A stretch of 64,000 bases of DNA from Chiridota heheva (lineage: Eukaryota; Echinodermata; Holothuroidea; Apodida; Chiridotidae), in contig JAIGNY010004484.1 in NCBI GenBank assembly GCA_020152595.1, forward strand, positions 425,001 to 489,000, given 5' to 3'. Below the pieces are notes generated by a model that had not been told where the DNA came from, did no database searches, and saw only the letters and a program-made list of their open reading frames with translations. Positions 24,851 to 37,032 of this stretch are shown here, one piece after another (the first letter of the stretch is position 1; the number at the start of each line of letters is the position of its first letter). The position numbers and the translations under genes are program-made.

Positions 24851-25239
24851 CACAAACCCATGTCAGATTTAAATCAAACTTAGTATGATGCTGTTGATAA
24901 AAGCAAGGACAATACAGTATCCCATAGAATGTGGAGTTGTTGACTTCATCATTATTCATGTCAGGCAGAGCAAAATACAATTTTTCATTTGTTGTTGTGA
25001 TTGTGGCTAATAGCTTAAGGCAAAAACCAAGTAACACTTAAACAAGCAACAGAATATACACAAATTTCATGTTCCAGTATGATAGATAAACTAAACATGT
25101 AAGAACACAGCATTGAAAGATATACGATAAAAAAATCCCATTTGCTTCTAATCCAAAGTTAGCATCGGATTCATGTGGGATTTCTCCCTCTGGTTGCTAA
25201 ATGGCATATAGAGGTAATTTTTCATATTCATTATCATTT

Positions 25240-25300
25240 ACAGGTTTGGTGAAAATTTCCACCCAGATAATGATTTGTGTACATGCAGATCACAGTGGCA
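25240..25300 (+). repeat. Third copy of the exon-like acceptor block
   Basis: ATTATCATTTACAGGTTTGG followed by GAAAATTTCCACC matches the acceptor side of copy B at 23.87 kb. The conserved ACTGGAAATTGATG block is missing here. Confidence 0.5.
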
Positions 25301-25498
25301 TTAGAAGAAAGCTGATCTTCAGTTGACATCTCCTGCATGGATTGGAAGAGTTGGCATTAAAGAGGACTGGATTGCATCAGTTTTATGAAGAGAGAAGATG
25401 AAGCCATTAAATGTAAGCTGCCCCAAGGAATCTGATCCACAATGCTGTTGACTGAGTTGTATTTATTGGATTTGAAGAATGCTTGCACTTCTATACAC

Positions 25499-25912
25499 TT
25501 GTAAGCAATCGAACTACAGTAATGTTGAATATTAACAGGTATTTATGTATATGCAGTGCTAAATCTACTCCTTGGTAATACAAAATTCACAAATATTTCA
25601 CCTTGTAAGGACTTGAACAGACTTTTACTTAAATTTTGAAAACAAAATAAGGTAGTCAGCATGAGAGTGGCAAAATGCATTGTGAAGTCCATGAGCATTT
25701 GTACACTTTTCCCTATAGGGGAGCAGCCTCTCCTCTGTCTATTGCTAGCAATAGTTTCGCCACCTTTGCTTTTTTCATGATGCTGCTTGGCATGCGAAAG
25801 AATGTTTTAAGGACATCAAGGCTGTGGCCCAGAAAATCTGCTACTCTTGTCATCTTGAGTCACATACCTGTTTATTTTTGCATAACATGGTCAGCCTTAT
25901 AAGTGACAGCTA
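25499..25912 (-). pseudogene. Tyrosine-recombinase-like exon fragment, copy 1
   Basis: The - strand from about 25860 reads ADFLGHSLDVLKTFFRMPSS followed by KKAKVAKLLLAIDRGEAAP. The LGH...FFR spacing resembles the C-terminal box of tyrosine recombinases (GH then Tyr/Phe about ten residues later), as in recombinase-like genes common in invertebrate genomes. The Arg and first His boxes are not visible. The same ~400-bp segment, including flanking noncoding sequence, is duplicated at 26973-27395. Function is inferred from a short motif only. Confidence 0.5.
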
Positions 25913-26110
25913 ATTTTTATGGTTTTGGAAAATTTCTTATATTTTGGGGAAATTTCCTTTTGTAGGATATTTTTCTCAATTTTCCCTTTAATTTAACCAA
26001 ATTTTACACCTTTCCACTCATGTACCATAGATAATGACAAAACTGCCTATCAAACATCATCTTTGGTTTGGTTTGGCTTGGCTTCACCTGAAATTTTAAC
26101 CTGGCTCCGC

Positions 26111-26167
26111 CCCTGTATGGAAATTAAGAAACATTCCCCCCCTGTATGGAAATTAAGAAACATTCCC
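26111..26167 (+). repeat. Tandem ~28-bp duplication
   Basis: CCCTGTATGGAAATTAAGAA followed by ACATTCCC occurs twice in a row. Confidence 0.85.
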
Positions 26168-26972
26168 AAATTCTGTGTCCTTGGCCACGTCCAACAAAGA
26201 TACATTTTTAGCCATTGGGAATGATTTGTATGCATCACAACATTGCAAAAGTTACATTATCAGGAATTTCTTATTGTGTCCAATGTAGCTTATAGTTAAA
26301 AGTGTTCTCCAGAAAGGTTTTCAAAACAAGGCACAGCTACCAATGTCACCATCCTCACCTTTCAGCAGTTTAGATCAAATTTCAAATATTTCTGTGCTAA
26401 CAGTTATGCCGCATGGATCTGTTGCTAGTTTTTTGTCAGTCTCACAGAAGTAGGTCTACTTTTTAGTATAATCGGACTTCGTACAATCTTTGCCTTTGAA
26501 ATGGTTGCGAGATGGTCCACGGTTGAAACTTTTATAGCCTGTTTGTAGCTTTTATAGCTATAGACTTTGACCTGTTGATGGTGGTCCTTAAACAAGATGA
26601 AAGAAATTTAGCTTGAATTCTTGGCCTGATGGAATTAATAATGATGATGTCACTGAACACAAAAAGGCCACATTAGTTATTATACTTGATTGGAGATTCC
26701 CAGGGCAGCAACTTATCCGTTACAAACTTGGAGACATTTTCTTTGAATAATATCGACATGTCGAACTCCACTTTAGATGCTCTGCGATGTAGAGCACTCC
26801 CAAGTTTCTTGAAGCTGTTTCGCAATAAAGATAAGAGTGTTGCAAATCCTAAAAATACTTTGACGAAAGAAATATATCCAGGGCCCAATTTTGTCAGCAG
26901 AAGGTTAAAAAAAGTGATTTGTTTTTACATTTTTGTTTGTTTGTTTCTATACTTTTTTTCATTTCTACACAC

Positions 26973-27395
26973 TTGTAAGCAATCAAAGTACAGTAATGTT
27001 GAATATTAACAGGTATTTATGTAGTGCTAAACCTACACAGTGGTAACTGAAGATTCACAAATACTGTCAGAAGTTTCACTTATTTCAAAAATCAAAATAG
27101 GATAGTCAGCATCAGAGTTGCAAAATGTATATTAGGATGTGAAACCCAGTTTACTCAATAAGAGAAACATAAGTGTTGGTACACTCTTCCCAGCTAGAAA
27201 AGCTGCCTATCCTCTGTCTATTGTTAGCAATAGTTTCGCTACCTTTGCTTTCCCATGATGCTGCTTGGCATACGGTAAAATCTCTTATGGACCTCGAGGC
27301 TGTGGCCCAGGTATTCTGCCACTCTCTCTTCTTGGGCAGGCTCCAGTTTACACACCTGTGTAAGTGAGGCTGCATATTTACGTAACATGGAATGA
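26973..27395 (-). pseudogene. Tyrosine-recombinase-like exon fragment, copy 2
   Basis: Direct duplicate of 25499-25912. The - strand reads RKYAASLTQVCKLEP then VAEYLGHSLEVHKRFYRMPS, which keeps more of the recombinase-like box (LGH, H, FYR) than copy 1. A one-base difference after SSIMGK shifts the frame. The reading frame runs without a stop into LINE endonuclease sequence beyond about 27400, making an accidental chimeric frame across the junction. Confidence 0.55.
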
Positions 27396-27399
27396 ATAC

Positions 27400-29270
27400 C
27401 GAGGGGAATATTACTATTACTAGCAAGACAAATAAGATTACGGGAAATTAAGAAGAAATCTAGTCTACAGTTTATATTACGATCTATACTAGAATGCCAC
27501 GTGAAATCTTTTCCATGAGGATTTCTGTCCCGCCAGACATCAACAAGATCGAAAGACGCCATTAAGTTAATACATGAGTCCCTGGAGTGAAAATTGGTTC
27601 GGCGGTTTCCCCCTATTTTATCAATATCTAAATTAAACACAAAATTAAAATCGCCTCCTAAAATAAGGTTAACATTATCAAAGAGTGGAAGTTGAGAATT
27701 AACAAGATTAACAAGATTATATTGGGACCATAAATACAGACTACAGTAAAGTACTGATTTGAAATACATATATCAACAATAATCAAACGCCCATTATTAC
27801 AAGAGTATAAATTGTTTACGTTAAATGACAATTTCGGATTAAATAAAATACCCCACTCGTCTTTCCAAATAAATATTCTCATCGGCCTTTGTACTGTGGG
27901 ACTCTTGTATTAGATAAATATCTTTATTGCGTGCGTGTAAAAAAGAGAAAACCTGTCTATGTTTCTTAGCTTGCCGGAGTCCTCTTACATTGAAAGAAGA
28001 AAAGGACAAATCAGCCATTATCAAACTGGATAAAAGTAATCAAAGGCGGTGTTGATAAAACATTAATGGAATTTACTGCATTGATAGAGATACAATAAGG
28101 ATGCAAACTGTGAAGCTTGTATGATAAGTAGTTTCTAGTACTTTTATAATAATAGACCATTATTGTACTTGTGAAAATAAACAAAACATGCTCCTTGATG
28201 CACGATATATACAATAAAATTGAGTTGGTTGCAAAAAAGAAAATAAAAAAAAATGAATACAAAAACATGGTTACGGAAGGTAACCTAAATGGTGAAAAAA
28301 CACCAAATGAACGGTAAAGTAATGGTATTTAGGCTGGTGAATGGGCTGCAGAGCACTACAAAGTTGAGATGTAAACAAAACCTGACCTGTGCCCAGTTAT
28401 TTGAGGGCTAAGCTAAATGAAAATGAGCATAACTTACATGGTGGAATACGAAAAAGCATACAGAATTCCGTCACATAAATAAAACATTAATAGATCGGCG
28501 AAAAAAAATAACTTTAACACACAAGTCCACAAGTTAAATTGCATTTGAATATAAAACACGCCAAACAAATAAAGTTAGGTTGAACTTGCAGGGAAAGTGT
28601 ATGGTTTTCCACTGGAAGACCGCCAACGGCCCGCTGCGAATTTAAGTTTTGTCCCAGCCTGGAACAGCTCTTTCACCTTCTGGGCATAACAACGCTTTTC
28701 GGCCAAATCCGCTTTAGTAAGGTCATCAACCAAAAAAAACTTTTCTTTTCCAAAAACTTCTTTTGCCTTCTTCATAAGGGATATTTTGTCGTGAAAGTTG
28801 GCCACTTTAAAGAGAATGTGATGGTTCCGTCCTTACACTAAGTGCCCATCTCGATGGGCCCTCTCAATTTCGTGCGTCGGGCAAATCCGCTTTCACTAGG
28901 AGGTCTTTAACTATTTTCAAACAGACTTCACCTTCGGCAGTTTCGTAGCCGACCAAACGAACGTTATAATGTCTGGATTGACATTCCTGATTGTTTAACT
29001 GGGCACTGTGATTTTCTTGCTTTTCTTGCAACAATTCAATTCTGGTTTCCATATCAGTGCATTTTTCTATCAGAGTTTTGTTTTGTGCTTGAAGTAATTT
29101 GATATGTTTGCTTTGTTCGGCTAGCCTTCTCTCAAAATCATTACGTATCTTTTTTAGTTCCGCATAAATTAGCTCAATTGGGGAGTTGAGATTCTCCACA
29201 TAGTTTTCTGAAATGCCTTCACTGGCTTCATTGTCTTCAACGTCTTCCCCATCATCGTACACAGATGTAA
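27400..29270 (-). mobile_element. L1/Tx1-like LINE: ORF1 plus start of ORF2 endonuclease
   Basis: Read leftward. ORF1 (29262-28575) has an acidic start, a long coiled coil (about 29170-29000), an RHYNVRLVGYE RRM-like strand and an L1 ORF1 C-terminal block (FHDKISLMKKAKEVFG). A frame break lies near 28830. After about 550 bp of spacer, ORF2 begins at 28016 with the endonuclease start LSFSSFNVRGLRQAKKH, an IQESHS motif (about 27910), a GGDFNFVFN motif (about 27650) and RLDFFLISR (about 27450). The element stops abruptly at about 27400, where recombinase-like sequence begins, so the whole RT is missing. Loss of the 3' part is opposite to usual LINE truncation and implies deletion or recombination. 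Confidence 0.85.
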
Positions 29271-29639
29271 CGTTAGGCCGGCTTAACGATAGGGGAAAAA
29301 ATGGAAACCAGTACTACCTCTGTTTCTACCGGCTTTACTGCCTCTCGGTCGTCCTCGTGGCTTCTTAATAAGTAAAGTAAGGATATTTCCTTTCTCTGCA
29401 AATGTGGAAATGTCCAAAAGAAGGCATATAGGTCACGAAATTATTGTATAAATTCAAAGTGTACTGCAGCCTAAAGAGGAAACGTCTTACTCCTCCGCCA
29501 TACCAAGCTCCTTTCGTCCTCAAATGAGCCATATTCGTTTGGAGTCTGAGTGCTATACTGTAAGGGATGCTCTTTTTAGTGCTAAATGGATGGGCACTTC
29601 CTGTGCGTAAATATGCATGACTATTATTAGTGGGTTTAG

Positions 29640-30800
29640 AATAAACATCAGTGGATATATTGCCTTAAGCTAAAATAATCATGACATCCAAAAATTCAAG
29701 CTTCTGGTTAGAGTATCGTACAACAAATTTTATTGTAGGGTAAATTGAATTGATAAACTCAGTAAAGCATGTCAAGGCTTTAGCTCCACGAGTCCATAAC
29801 TCAAAAATATTATCACGGATATGTTACCAAGTATTAGGCTTGTATGTACCTTGGGTGGTGGCGATATTGTCAATGTTTGCCATTGCTAAGTCAGCATAGC
29901 TGCATGCATTCTTGGGACCCATAGCGGTCCCATGTATTTGGACATAATTTTGGTTGCGGAATGCTGAATTGTTATACTCGAGACATATTTTTACGGCTTC
30001 AAGAATACAGGCGTTACTTGAGTGTTTGTCTTTTCTTTTTTCAAGGGCTGCTTTGACTGCTTTAATGCCAAGATTGTTGTCGATGTTTGGGAAATTGCTG
30101 TTATGTCCCATGAAACCAGAAGTATTGAACCCGGAATGTCAATAGAATGACAATAACTTTCCAGCTTATTAAGGGAATCAGTGGTGTCCTTTATGTAGGA
30201 CTTGGCTTGCTGGGAAAGTGGCCTAAAGAACACATCAGTAAATGCTGAAAAGTTTTCAATAGCCGTACCACACCCTGAAGTGATTGGTCTAATGGGATTG
30301 CATGCTTGTAGGTTTTTATTGTACCGAATGCTTTGCCTGGTTTCACATTAGAATTAGTTACCCAATTAGTAATTTTCTCGTCAATTTCCCCCTCTTTACA
30401 CCTTTAATTGGCAGCCCATTTGGCAACTAATTCAGTGTGCTTCTGGGTGGGATCCAACTCTAATTTACGATAATGCAGTTCTAACTCTATATTTCTTTAT
30501 GGTTCCGATGTCGTTAGATAGTTTTCTTTGGAAGGGTGTGCTTGCGTTTTTGAATCAAATGTTTTGTACTAGGCTGAGCATTCCATCTTCAAATTCTTTT
30601 AGTTCTGATATCTGGGAAGGAGATTTGGTAAAATGGAATCCGAATGTTTCTTCCTCTTCTGGGGAGATATCAGGGTTAAGAAAAAAGAATGTTCTCCGTC
30701 TAATTGACCTCGTGAATTTAACGGCTTTACTTATTAGGCATTGTAAGTAGTCTCTCCTATCAGGAATTGGGATTTTATGTATATATATATATATATACAT
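29640..30800 (-). mobile_element. Penelope-like element reverse transcriptase fragment, inactivated
   Basis: Read leftward. ETFGFHFTKSPSQISELKEF (about 30640-30590) begins a Penelope-like RT. After frame breaks come PGKAFGTIKTYK (about 30330), SGCGTAIENF (about 30270), FFRPLSQQAKSYIKDTTDSL, LLVSWDITA (about 30110), NFPNIDNNLGIKAVKAALEK, YVQIHGTAMGPKNACSYADL (about 29920), a degraded catalytic region (HIRDNIFELW, where active copies have a DD pair) and LEFLDVMI near 29690. The order matches Penelope-like RTs. The catalytic pair and frame are lost. No GIY-YIG endonuclease was seen. A short (AT)n run sits at 30779-30797. Confidence 0.85.
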
Positions 30801-31015
30801 ATTCTTGGCTTGGTTCGTGTGTTGGAGGCTTAATATAAAAATGATGAGATATACGACCTCTCTTAGGTTTAATGATACTTTCATTATCCAACTGTGCTAT
30901 AGAATATAACGCAAAATATTTCGGTCTGCCTGTAGACCTTCTTCAGTTGCAATTGATGTGTGTGTATGAAAGAAAGTGCAAGTATTAGGTATAAGTGGGG
31001 GCTTTTCTGAACCAT

Positions 31016-32165
31016 ATATTATTATTGTTATTATTATACATTTATAGTGCGCTTGATCTTAAAAAGCTCTAAGCGCATTACATAATAAACACCATATACA
31101 TGGACATAAAGAAATCTTAAAGTAAGATAAATAGGTAAGAATATGGAAAAATGTTATAATAAGAGTAATACTAAAATTGTTCTAAAATAGATAGTAAGAA
31201 CACTATGGGTAAAAGGAAACAAATTTAAAACTAAAACACCACTGTTCATTAAAAGAAATAAAAATAAAATATTGAGAGATGATTAATCAAAACATTAAAA
31301 GTAAAGATCACTGTAAACATGATAGATATGAAGATAAAGGGCTATTTACTTAAGAAAGCAGTATAAAATGGCAAAAGAACACAGGAATTAAAAGACATCA
31401 TAAGACATAGCTTTCCCTTAAAAGGTAAGTTTTGAATGAACGTTTGAAAGAGTAAAAGGAGCATGTGGTACGTAAATGAATTGGCAAGTTGTTCCAGAGA
31501 CGAGGTGCGGTAAATTAAAAACTCCTATCACCAAATTTGTTATTTGACTTTGGTGCAATAAGCATTTTTGTAGAACTTGAAGGGAGGGTACGGCTTGGAT
31601 TGTAAGGTGAAAGGAGCTGAGATAGATAATCAGGAGCTCTGTTGTGTAAACAATTAAAAACAATGATTAAAAGCTTAAAAATGATTCGTTGATTAATTGG
31701 AAGGAAGCCAATGTAACTGGTAGAGAAAAGGGTTGGCATGACTGGAGTGAGTTTGATTCAATATAAGCCTAGCCGCATTGTTTTGTAAAACCTGTAATCT
31801 TCTAATCAAATTAGAGTTTACTCCAAACAATACACTATTGGCATAGTCAATACGTGAAATAATGAAAGCATGAACTAATATTTTTGTGGCTGTCGCCTTT
31901 AAATAGTGACGTATGCGTGAAATATTGCGAAGATAATAAGAACAGGCTTTTACTTTATCCTTTACGAAACGTTCCATAGAGAGTTTAGAGTCAAGATAAA
32001 TACCTAGATTTTTAACATGATCAGTTGAAGTTATTACGTTACTATCAATTTCAAAAGATAAACTGTTCAATTTAGATAGATTATGAGATGAACCAAACAG
32101 ATAATTCCGTCTTGCTGGGATTGAGTTTGAAGAAGTTGCTGGACAGCCAACTACGAAAGTCAAGA
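31016..32165 (-). mobile_element. CR1/L2-like LINE fragment with 3' tail
   Basis: Read leftward. SWLSSNFFKLNPSKTEL (about 32150-32100), VKNLGIYLDSKLSMERFV (about 32010), YLRNISRIRHYL, VHAFIISRIDYANSVLFGV, LQVLQNNAARLI, HWLPSN and, in the next frame, LPINQRIIFKLLIIVFNCLH (about 31690). These are the classic RT C-terminal motifs of the CR1/L2 group. A 3' UTR with a TAGTGCGCTTGAT-like word ends in an ATT-rich tail at 31016-31040. The 5' end is truncated at about 32165, directly inside a host-like coding piece. Confidence 0.85.
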
Positions 32166-33480
32166 AAGCATGTTTGAAGTAGCATACAGTATAAGATCAA
32201 AAATTCAAGTTCCTTTTCTAATGCAGTTAGGGACTCCACGATCTGCTCGATAATATCTTGAGAATGAATCAGTCCATCTTCAGTTGATATCGATTGGATC
32301 ACTCCACTTCTGTCTGCCTTCTCATATTGTAAATGGTCAACTCTGTGAGTGTAATCTGCTGCAGTCACCTTTAGACCGTAGCCTGGAAACTACGGGCTAC
32401 TTCTTTGTCATTGTCTCCTTCTTTATTATTGCTGTTGAGGGCATTACAAATTTCTCTCTTCAGAAATGAAGGGAACTTTCCTATGTATTTTGTCAACAGC
32501 ACTTTCTTTGCCTTGCAGTACTTCCATTGCTCAAAAGCATGCTCTGCTGGTTTTTTTAAATATTTTTACCAGGCACTTGTAGTCCAATTCAAACATCCCA
32601 TTGGTCTACTTCTTTTTCTGTTGGCATTGAGTTTTGCTGGCCTTGGCGCACTTGATGCGAGCCAAACTCTCCACTTCTCCTGTAATTTTGACAGATCTTG
32701 ATGGCTTCTTGATTTCCTCTTCCAATTAATGCTTTTCATAATCACTACTATCACCCAACATTTGGGTAGCGTCTACTACCATCTTGATTGCTTTGGACAC
32801 AAATGTTCACATTTCTATCTCCCACATGTTCATTTTTGATAAAGCAATAAATAAGTTTACTGTGCGTTGCCAGTCCTGTATCATTGCTCTTTTCACACGA
32901 AAATTTAGTGTCACCCCAAACAGCATAATTAATATATTTATAATATAATATTATATTTTTATCTTTAAATCTGATCTTTTTCAGGGCATCCTCCCCACCC
33001 ATAACTTCGCCATGATAATGAAGAAGGAAGTCACCATGGGTAAACTCCCTACATGTAAAGACACCTTTTCCTATAATGTTGTTGATATGTTATTTCTTTC
33101 TGTTATAGAGTTTTTTTCTGAACCTGATTAACATGTTGTTTGATAATGGTGATTTGGTTCTGATCCTCACATAAAGCAAGCTCTTGCCATGAAGCAGATC
33201 CAAGTTGTTTACATACTCTTCCTTCCAACTGTTCTTAAGCATTCTAGTTTAGAGGCTAAACAACCTACCCTCCATTGTCTGATGTCCACTAGAGACACCT
33301 TACAGTCTGCACATATTTCTTGCAATGCAAATTTGCAACATATCTTCTTTCCTGCTGTATAATGCAAAAGGGCCTCACTTAATAGGTCTAACCTATGAGA
33401 TGGTCTCATTCTTTTTGTGATGTGAGAAAACTTGTCTTAAGTATGACTGCAGTCTGTCCATACATACTCCATCTTTGAGT
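32166..33480 (-). pseudogene. Broken protein-coding gene fragments, family uncertain
   Basis: Several short - strand frames look like pieces of one conserved protein. They include MRPSHRLDLLSEALLHYTAG (about 33405-33345), LIYCFIKNEHVGDRNVNI (about 32850), KLQEKWRVWLAS...LGCLNWTTSAW (about 32690-32570), KYCKAKKVLLTKYIGKFPSF (about 32510-32450) and ADYTHRVDHLQYEKADRSG (about 32360-32300). Frames change between them, and the CR1/L2-like LINE interrupts the 3' side. The first segment recalls KDZ-type transposases, but I cannot confirm this. Part of the segment (33360-33540) is repeated at 35465-35645. Confidence 0.45.
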
Positions 33481-35460
33481 CTAGAATTTTTTTTCCATCT
33501 TGTGCTATACAATATCTGACATGAGAGTTTACAGTATGTTTGTATGCATGAAACACAGGAAGAGCAATATTGATTTCTCTTAATATTTCTTTTTGTTCAA
33601 CTAGCATTGGGCTTTTTTGTTGGCCACCACAATTAGTTCAAAATCAGTATCGGAAGTGCCTGCAGTTTCCTTATTTTGCTTTTCGAGTTCATTCTCTCTA
33701 GTAGCCTCCATTTGTTATCAAAAAATTAAATTTAAAATAATCCAATGTCCATTCCACACTACCGAAAGTATTGCCAAAATTCAAACTTAATAATATCCCA
33801 ACCGAATGTATCAAAATTCACTTAAAATGGTACAAGAGATGAAAACAGGGATGATTAAAAAAAAGAGTTTAACACAAAGTAAATCTTGTCAAAAATTGAA
33901 CTTAAAACACATTGGTAGCAAATAAAGATGTCCTCAAGCATTGAATATTGTATATCAACTGTAAAGGGGCCACCTAAATTCCCAAGGAAAACTTTCGTCT
34001 TAATGTACTCTTTTTTGGCATCTGGTTAACCACTATTGATTCTTTCCATGTAATAGATATTTACAAACAATTATCTCCCCATTTTAAGTTATAACTAACA
34101 TCACTGTTCACTGAAGATGGAAATCATTGACCACATGTTTGTATCCTTTTCTACTTGACAGTAGTTTTCAATTGTTTAGATTCAGTTACCATAACATCGA
34201 TCTTTGGCCTTTATGAGTAATATAATAATTTATGTTCCATTCCCACCAACCTTACCCCTACCCCCCCCCCCCCTCCCCCTCTCCCCATCTTGCTTACTTA
34301 ATGCTGCTACTCAAGAAAAGATATACTTTATACACATACAATATTGATTTTTTTTTTGGAATCTGTATTAATTTTTAATTTTTTCATGTGATTTAAGTAT
34401 TAACATCTATTTTGATAATTTGCGTCTTCAATGTTATTGTTATTAATATCATTCTGAACATTGAAAGGCTTCTTGTCATCTTGGCACAAAAACTCCTGGA
34501 TTGTACAATACAAGCTTGTGTTTCACCGAATATGGTAAAGAGGTGTGACCAAATCATAACATGTGTAACTGAACATGATGAATAACCAATCGGAGTGTAT
34601 CTCATGCAACTTTCGCAGAAACCTGCAAAATAAAGAAAAACAAAACAAGGGATCCTTCTGGAAAAAAAGGTGAAAGTTTACTATGGAATGTAACTTCTGT
34701 ATGAATAGTCAATAATTTGATTATGAGTGTGTGAGATTGTTAGCAGCTTTGGGAGTAACTACGGAGGGTTTTTATCGGTGGTGTTTAGATAAATGGATTA
34801 AATACAAGCCTCTTGCGAAGTAAGTGATTTACATGATTTAGGTATTGAATAAGCATTATTTGGTTTGATAGTATTTATATTTTAGAGTTACCACCGGTAC
34901 TCTTCGGCAGTACCAGTAGTAGTAACAAACGTTTTGATTTCCGGTATTCACGAGTACTGGTACTTCGGTACCGGGTACTTACATAAGTAATGGTATACCG
35001 CTCAACACTATGTTTAACTTGGTGATATCCCATTTTAGACCCTCATGAATGAATCCAGGAAAGGATGTATCAGCATACCTAGGCTTTACATCAAAAGCAC
35101 CATTTTCCTCTAGATTATCTGCCAGGATTTCTTCTAGATTGTTTGCCAGCTACTGTAGGGCAATGACATGTTCTTCACAGTTGTCATTGCTGGCTTGGGA
35201 TGAAATTATTTGAATAATCAACATTAAATCCTGAAAGTTCTGACAAGTTGCTATTTATGTGTTCATCAAACATGCAAGCAAGGTCATAAATGATCATTTT
35301 TGGGTGTCCTTGCTTTTAGCAATGTGTTATCCGTGTGGAAATCTTGAATAACATTAGGCTGGAATCATTCTGCAATTAGATCCAATGTTTGTAGGCAAAC
35401 GACTTGTTACATAGTTACTTTTCAAAACAAAAATATGAATCCTCAAGAAGAAAAAAACAT
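33481..35460. other. Noncoding stretch
   Basis: AT-rich DNA with a C-run at 34260-34275. The reading frames are short and unrecognised. Confidence 0.4.
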
Positions 35461-35464
35461 GGAT

Positions 35465-35645
35465 ATTTTTCTTAATGTATAATGCAGAAGGGCATCACTT
35501 AATAGGTATAGGTCTATGAGATGATCTCATTTCTTTGAGAAAACTTGTCTCAAGTATCATGACCGCAGTCTTTCCAAACATGTACTCCATCTGTGAGTCC
35601 ATAGTTTCAATCCCATCTTTTGCTATACAACATCTGAGAGTTACT
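35465..35645 (-). repeat. Duplicate of the 33.36-33.54 kb segment
   Basis: Shares GGCATCACTTAATAGGT-like and GAGATGATCTCATT-like words and a TGTACTCCATCTGTGAGTC block with 33360-33540, in the same orientation. It shows the host-like locus was locally duplicated. Confidence 0.75.
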
Positions 35646-35839
35646 CATGATATTGTGTAAGAAGTGCAAAAACACCTTTTCTTTACCAGTGGCAAGTCTT
35701 CGGGTAAATTAAACGTTTTGATGAAGTCCTCTATTGCAAAGCACACTGCTGCTATGTACTTACATGTACAATTTTGGCCAGCACCAGCAAGGCACTCACA
35801 GTTTGTGTGGAGAATCATTCCATTATGGTTGAGGATCAT
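35645..35839 (-). CDS. SWIM zinc-finger exon, copy 1
   Basis: The - strand frame contains GMILHTNCECLAGAGQNCTC followed by KYIAAVCFAIEDFIKTFNLP. The CxCx9CxC(K)x spacing is a SWIM-type zinc finger (normally CxCxnCxH); here the last ligand is Tyr, so zinc binding may be impaired. SWIM domains bind DNA or protein and occur in MULE transposases and in recombinase-linked invertebrate genes. The frame is 64 codons, too short for a whole protein, so it is an exon or gene fragment. Two further copies at 36.7 and 52.1 kb show tandem duplication. Confidence 0.6.
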   Translation of the reverse strand: MILNHNGMILHTNCECLAGAGQNCTCKYIAAVCFAIEDFIKTFNLPEDLPLVKKRCFCTSYTIS

Positions 35840-35997
35840 TTTGATGTTGTTTGTGTACTTCTTTCTTTGTGCCTTGCAGTGACCTTTGATGATAATTGTC
35901 TTGCTAATTCATCATACCTTGAGTAATACACACCACCTGTGTAAACAGAAAAGTGTAGGAAATTGATGGGAGCTGAATCACAACATCGCCCCCCTCA

Positions 35998-36560
35998 TCA
36001 ATCGCCTTGTCCCTTAATTTCTTTGCTGCCTCTGTTTTGATGGCTCATTTTGTGGGTCCCTCCAGGAAATAGCTCCTGAGTGGTCTCATCTGATAAATGG
36101 ACTGGATCAGGTTTGGGCTCACATTTACTTGCAAATACAAGATAGCTGCACTCATATCCTTTGTGGGATATAATTACGTTCATTGCATACCTGCAATTTG
36201 AGATGTCTTCACATGCTAAATTTTGCTTGTAAGTTTCACTAACACATTTTCAAAAATGTAGTGGGGCTTTTAAACAGTTTACATGCTTTTTACAAGGTTT
36301 TTCTTATGCACAGAATCAACACAAACATCATACACAATATCATCCCATTACAAGATGGCTGCACTCATATCCTTTGTGGAATATAAATACCTTTACTGCA
36401 TCCCTGCAATTTTACTTGTCTTCACATGCTGAAAGTTGCCTGTTAGTTCCACTAACACTTTCTTGAACTTGTAGTAGTGCATTAAAACCTTTTATGTTGT
36501 TTCTTACAAGGTATAGCCCCTTCACAGAATCAACACAATATATATCTTGCCATGCACTAA
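35998..36560 (-). repeat. Two diverged ~215-bp direct repeats, exon-like
   Basis: 36130-36345 and 36345-36560 share TACAAGAT(A/G)GCTGCACTCA, CCTTTGTGGGATAT and CACATGCT blocks. The first overlaps a - strand frame (35998-36183) reading ISHKGYECSYLVFASKCEP. No protein family was recognised. Confidence 0.6.
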
Positions 36561-36664
36561 TTTTGAATGATGCCTTATATTATAATTATTCATTACATAT
36601 TCATACTTTCTTTGTGATGTGAGAAAACGTTCTTGAATGTTACCAGTCTTTCATGTATTTCACC

Positions 36665-36790
36665 CAGCCCTTGGGTAAAACAAGCATTTTAACAAAATCT
36701 TTTGCAAAACACACTGCTGCTGTGTGCTTACACGTACAATTTGGGCCATCACCAGCATGGCACTCACAGTTTGTGTGGAGAATCATTCCT
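36665..36790 (-). pseudogene. SWIM zinc-finger exon, copy 2
   Basis: The - strand reads ILHTNCECHAGDGPNCTCKH then TAAVCFAKDFVKML. Here the full SWIM ligand set (C, C, C, H within CTCKH) is present, unlike copy 1. The flanking sequence 36567-36830 is a direct repeat of 51912-52150, so the virus-like element now sits between copies 2 and 3. Confidence 0.6.
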
Positions 36791-37032
36791 TCATGGTTGA
36801 GAATCATTCTGACATTATTTTAAATCAAGAAAAAGACCTTGCAAGAAATTTTTAAGTACTGACAGATTAAAATGAAATATAAATATTTTATTTAAGCTAA
36901 GTTTGTGGTGTATAACTATAACGTATTTCTTGAATGAAAGCACTTCAGGGCTTCTTCAATTATTATATACGACATTCAAGGGATAACACTCAAGTTATAT
37001 TGTGCCACTTAACACACAATAATAAACCAGGG

